From NCBI GenBank assembly GCA_964465915.1, contig CAYXMJ010000163.1:1-6757 (forward strand): a DNA stretch of 6,757 nt, written 5' to 3'. Below, piece after piece: positions 6,182 through 6,757 of this stretch. Both the position numbers and the translations under genes were made by a program. This DNA is from CAVPHV01 sp964465915 (GTDB lineage: Bacteria; Actinomycetota; Acidimicrobiia; Spongiisociales; UBA5794). The notes beneath the pieces are model-generated. The model did not search any database. It worked only from the letters and a program-made list of their open reading frames with translations, and was not told where the DNA came from. Positions within the stretch are counted from its first letter, which is position 1. Every line of letters begins with the position of its first letter.

Positions 6182-6757
6182 TCAGTCCGAATACACCGCT
6201 GGGATGAACAGGTCGCTCCAGTCGGGGGCCGTGTAGTCCCCCGGCGGTTGGCGTTCCGGCATATCGAGTGGCGGCGGGGTCAGGTCGTCGTAAGGGATCC
6301 GGTCGAGCAAGTCGTGGATGATGTTGAGCCGACCCACTCGCTTGACGTTCATGTCGGCGACCGTCCAGGGCGCCCACTCTGTGTGGGTGTGCTCCAGCAT
6401 CACGTCGCGTGCCCTCGAGTAATCCACCCAGCGAGCTCGGGACTCCAAATCCATCGGGCTCAGCTTCCAGCGGCGGCGGGGGTCGGTATTGCGCTTCTGG
6501 AACCGGCGCTCCTGTTCGTCGTCGCTCACATGTAGCCAGTACTTGATCAGAATGATGCCGTCGTCGACGAGCACCTGCTCATAGGGAGGGCAGAGGCGCA
6601 GGAAGGTCTCGTACTCGTCATCGGTGCAGAACCCCATCACCCGCTCGACCCCGAGGCGGTTGTACCAAGACCGGTCAAACAGCACCATCTCGCCGGCAGC
6701 CGGCAGGTGCGGCACGTAGCGCTGCAGATACCACTCCGACTTCTCCCGGTCCGTTGG
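6182..6757 (-). CDS. ppk2: Polyphosphate kinase 2 (PPK2), 5' end beyond window
   Basis: Cytoplasmic kinase that transfers phosphate between polyphosphate and nucleotides. The 191 C-terminal residues are present, open to the window edge; the Walker A loop lies outside. The visible part starts in the conserved stretch PTDREKSEWYLQRYVPHLPA, followed by Walker B LFDRSWYNR, VERVMGFCTDDEY, DDGIILIKYWLHVSD, and the lid module QKRNTDPRRRWKLSPMDLES. These match, from memory, single-domain PPK2 such as the mycobacterial enzyme at nearly every conserved block. The first Met-type codon inside the window (GTG at 6715) is not the start, because conserved family sequence continues upstream of it. One oddity is Leu in place of the usual Ala in YNRAGVE after the Walker B Asp-Arg. 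Family length is near 270-300 residues, so about 90 are missing. Preferred nucleotide (ADP, GDP or AMP) cannot be told from this part. Confidence 0.95.
   Translation of the reverse strand, partial: PTDREKSEWYLQRYVPHLPAAGEMVLFDRSWYNRLGVERVMGFCTDDEYETFLRLCPPYEQVLVDDGIILIKYWLHVSDDEQERRFQKRNTDPRRRWKLSPMDLESRARWVDYSRARDVMLEHTHTEWAPWTVADMNVKRVGRLNIIHDLLDRIPYDDLTPPPLDMPERQPPGDYTAPDWSDLFIPAVYSD

Noticed and set aside
1..6757. Mobile elements, CRISPR arrays, tRNA or rRNA genes, defence islands
   Set aside because: No transposase or integrase motifs, no regularly spaced repeats, no tRNA-like cloverleaf and no known defence gene were seen; all sizeable frames are accounted for by ordinary envelope and metabolism genes.

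Overview
The window reads as chromosomal DNA of a high-GC bacterium, most likely an actinobacterium. The basis is third-position G/C codon bias in all genes, strong GGAG-type ribosome binding sites, a DrrA/DrrB-like ABC pair with a NarL-type kinase, and a PPK2 that lines up closely with what I recall of Mycobacterium PPK2. The lineage call is inference; no rRNA or marker gene is present. No transposase, integrase, CRISPR array, tRNA or rRNA was seen, and the window is almost fully coding.

Layout. Positions 1-2923 (minus strand) hold a compact operon: ABC ATPase (2923-1994), ABC-2 permease (1994-1251, overlapping the ATPase stop by one base) and a membrane-bound NarL/DesK-class histidine kinase (1191 to beyond position 1, truncated by the window edge). 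A response regulator would be expected just beyond position 1. The arrangement resembles sensor-plus-exporter modules such as LnrJK-LnrLMN or DrrAB in which a kinase controls, or is controlled by, its own transporter. Diverging from it across a 179-bp gap is a small 2TM-domain membrane protein (3103-3399), followed by a strong hairpin at 3437-3467.

A second transcription unit on the plus strand is a membrane-anchored alpha/beta hydrolase (3585-4769). A G/C-run dyad sits about 80 bp upstream of its start, and one half of that dyad recurs in the ABC operon leader. The hydrolase converges, with a gap of only 24 bp, on a minus-strand pair: a class-C PBP4/DacB-type D-Ala-D-Ala carboxypeptidase with a signal peptide (6122-4794) and, upstream of it, the C-terminal two thirds or so of a polyphosphate kinase 2 (6757-6182, truncated by the window edge).

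Read together, the left part is an envelope-facing sensing/export module, and the right part combines cell-wall remodelling (DacB), an envelope-anchored hydrolase of unknown substrate and polyphosphate/nucleotide metabolism. I see no clear evidence of a wholly new system. The most open items are the 2TM protein beside the kinase/ABC operon, the possible shared GGGGGA element, and the unknown substrate of the anchored hydrolase.
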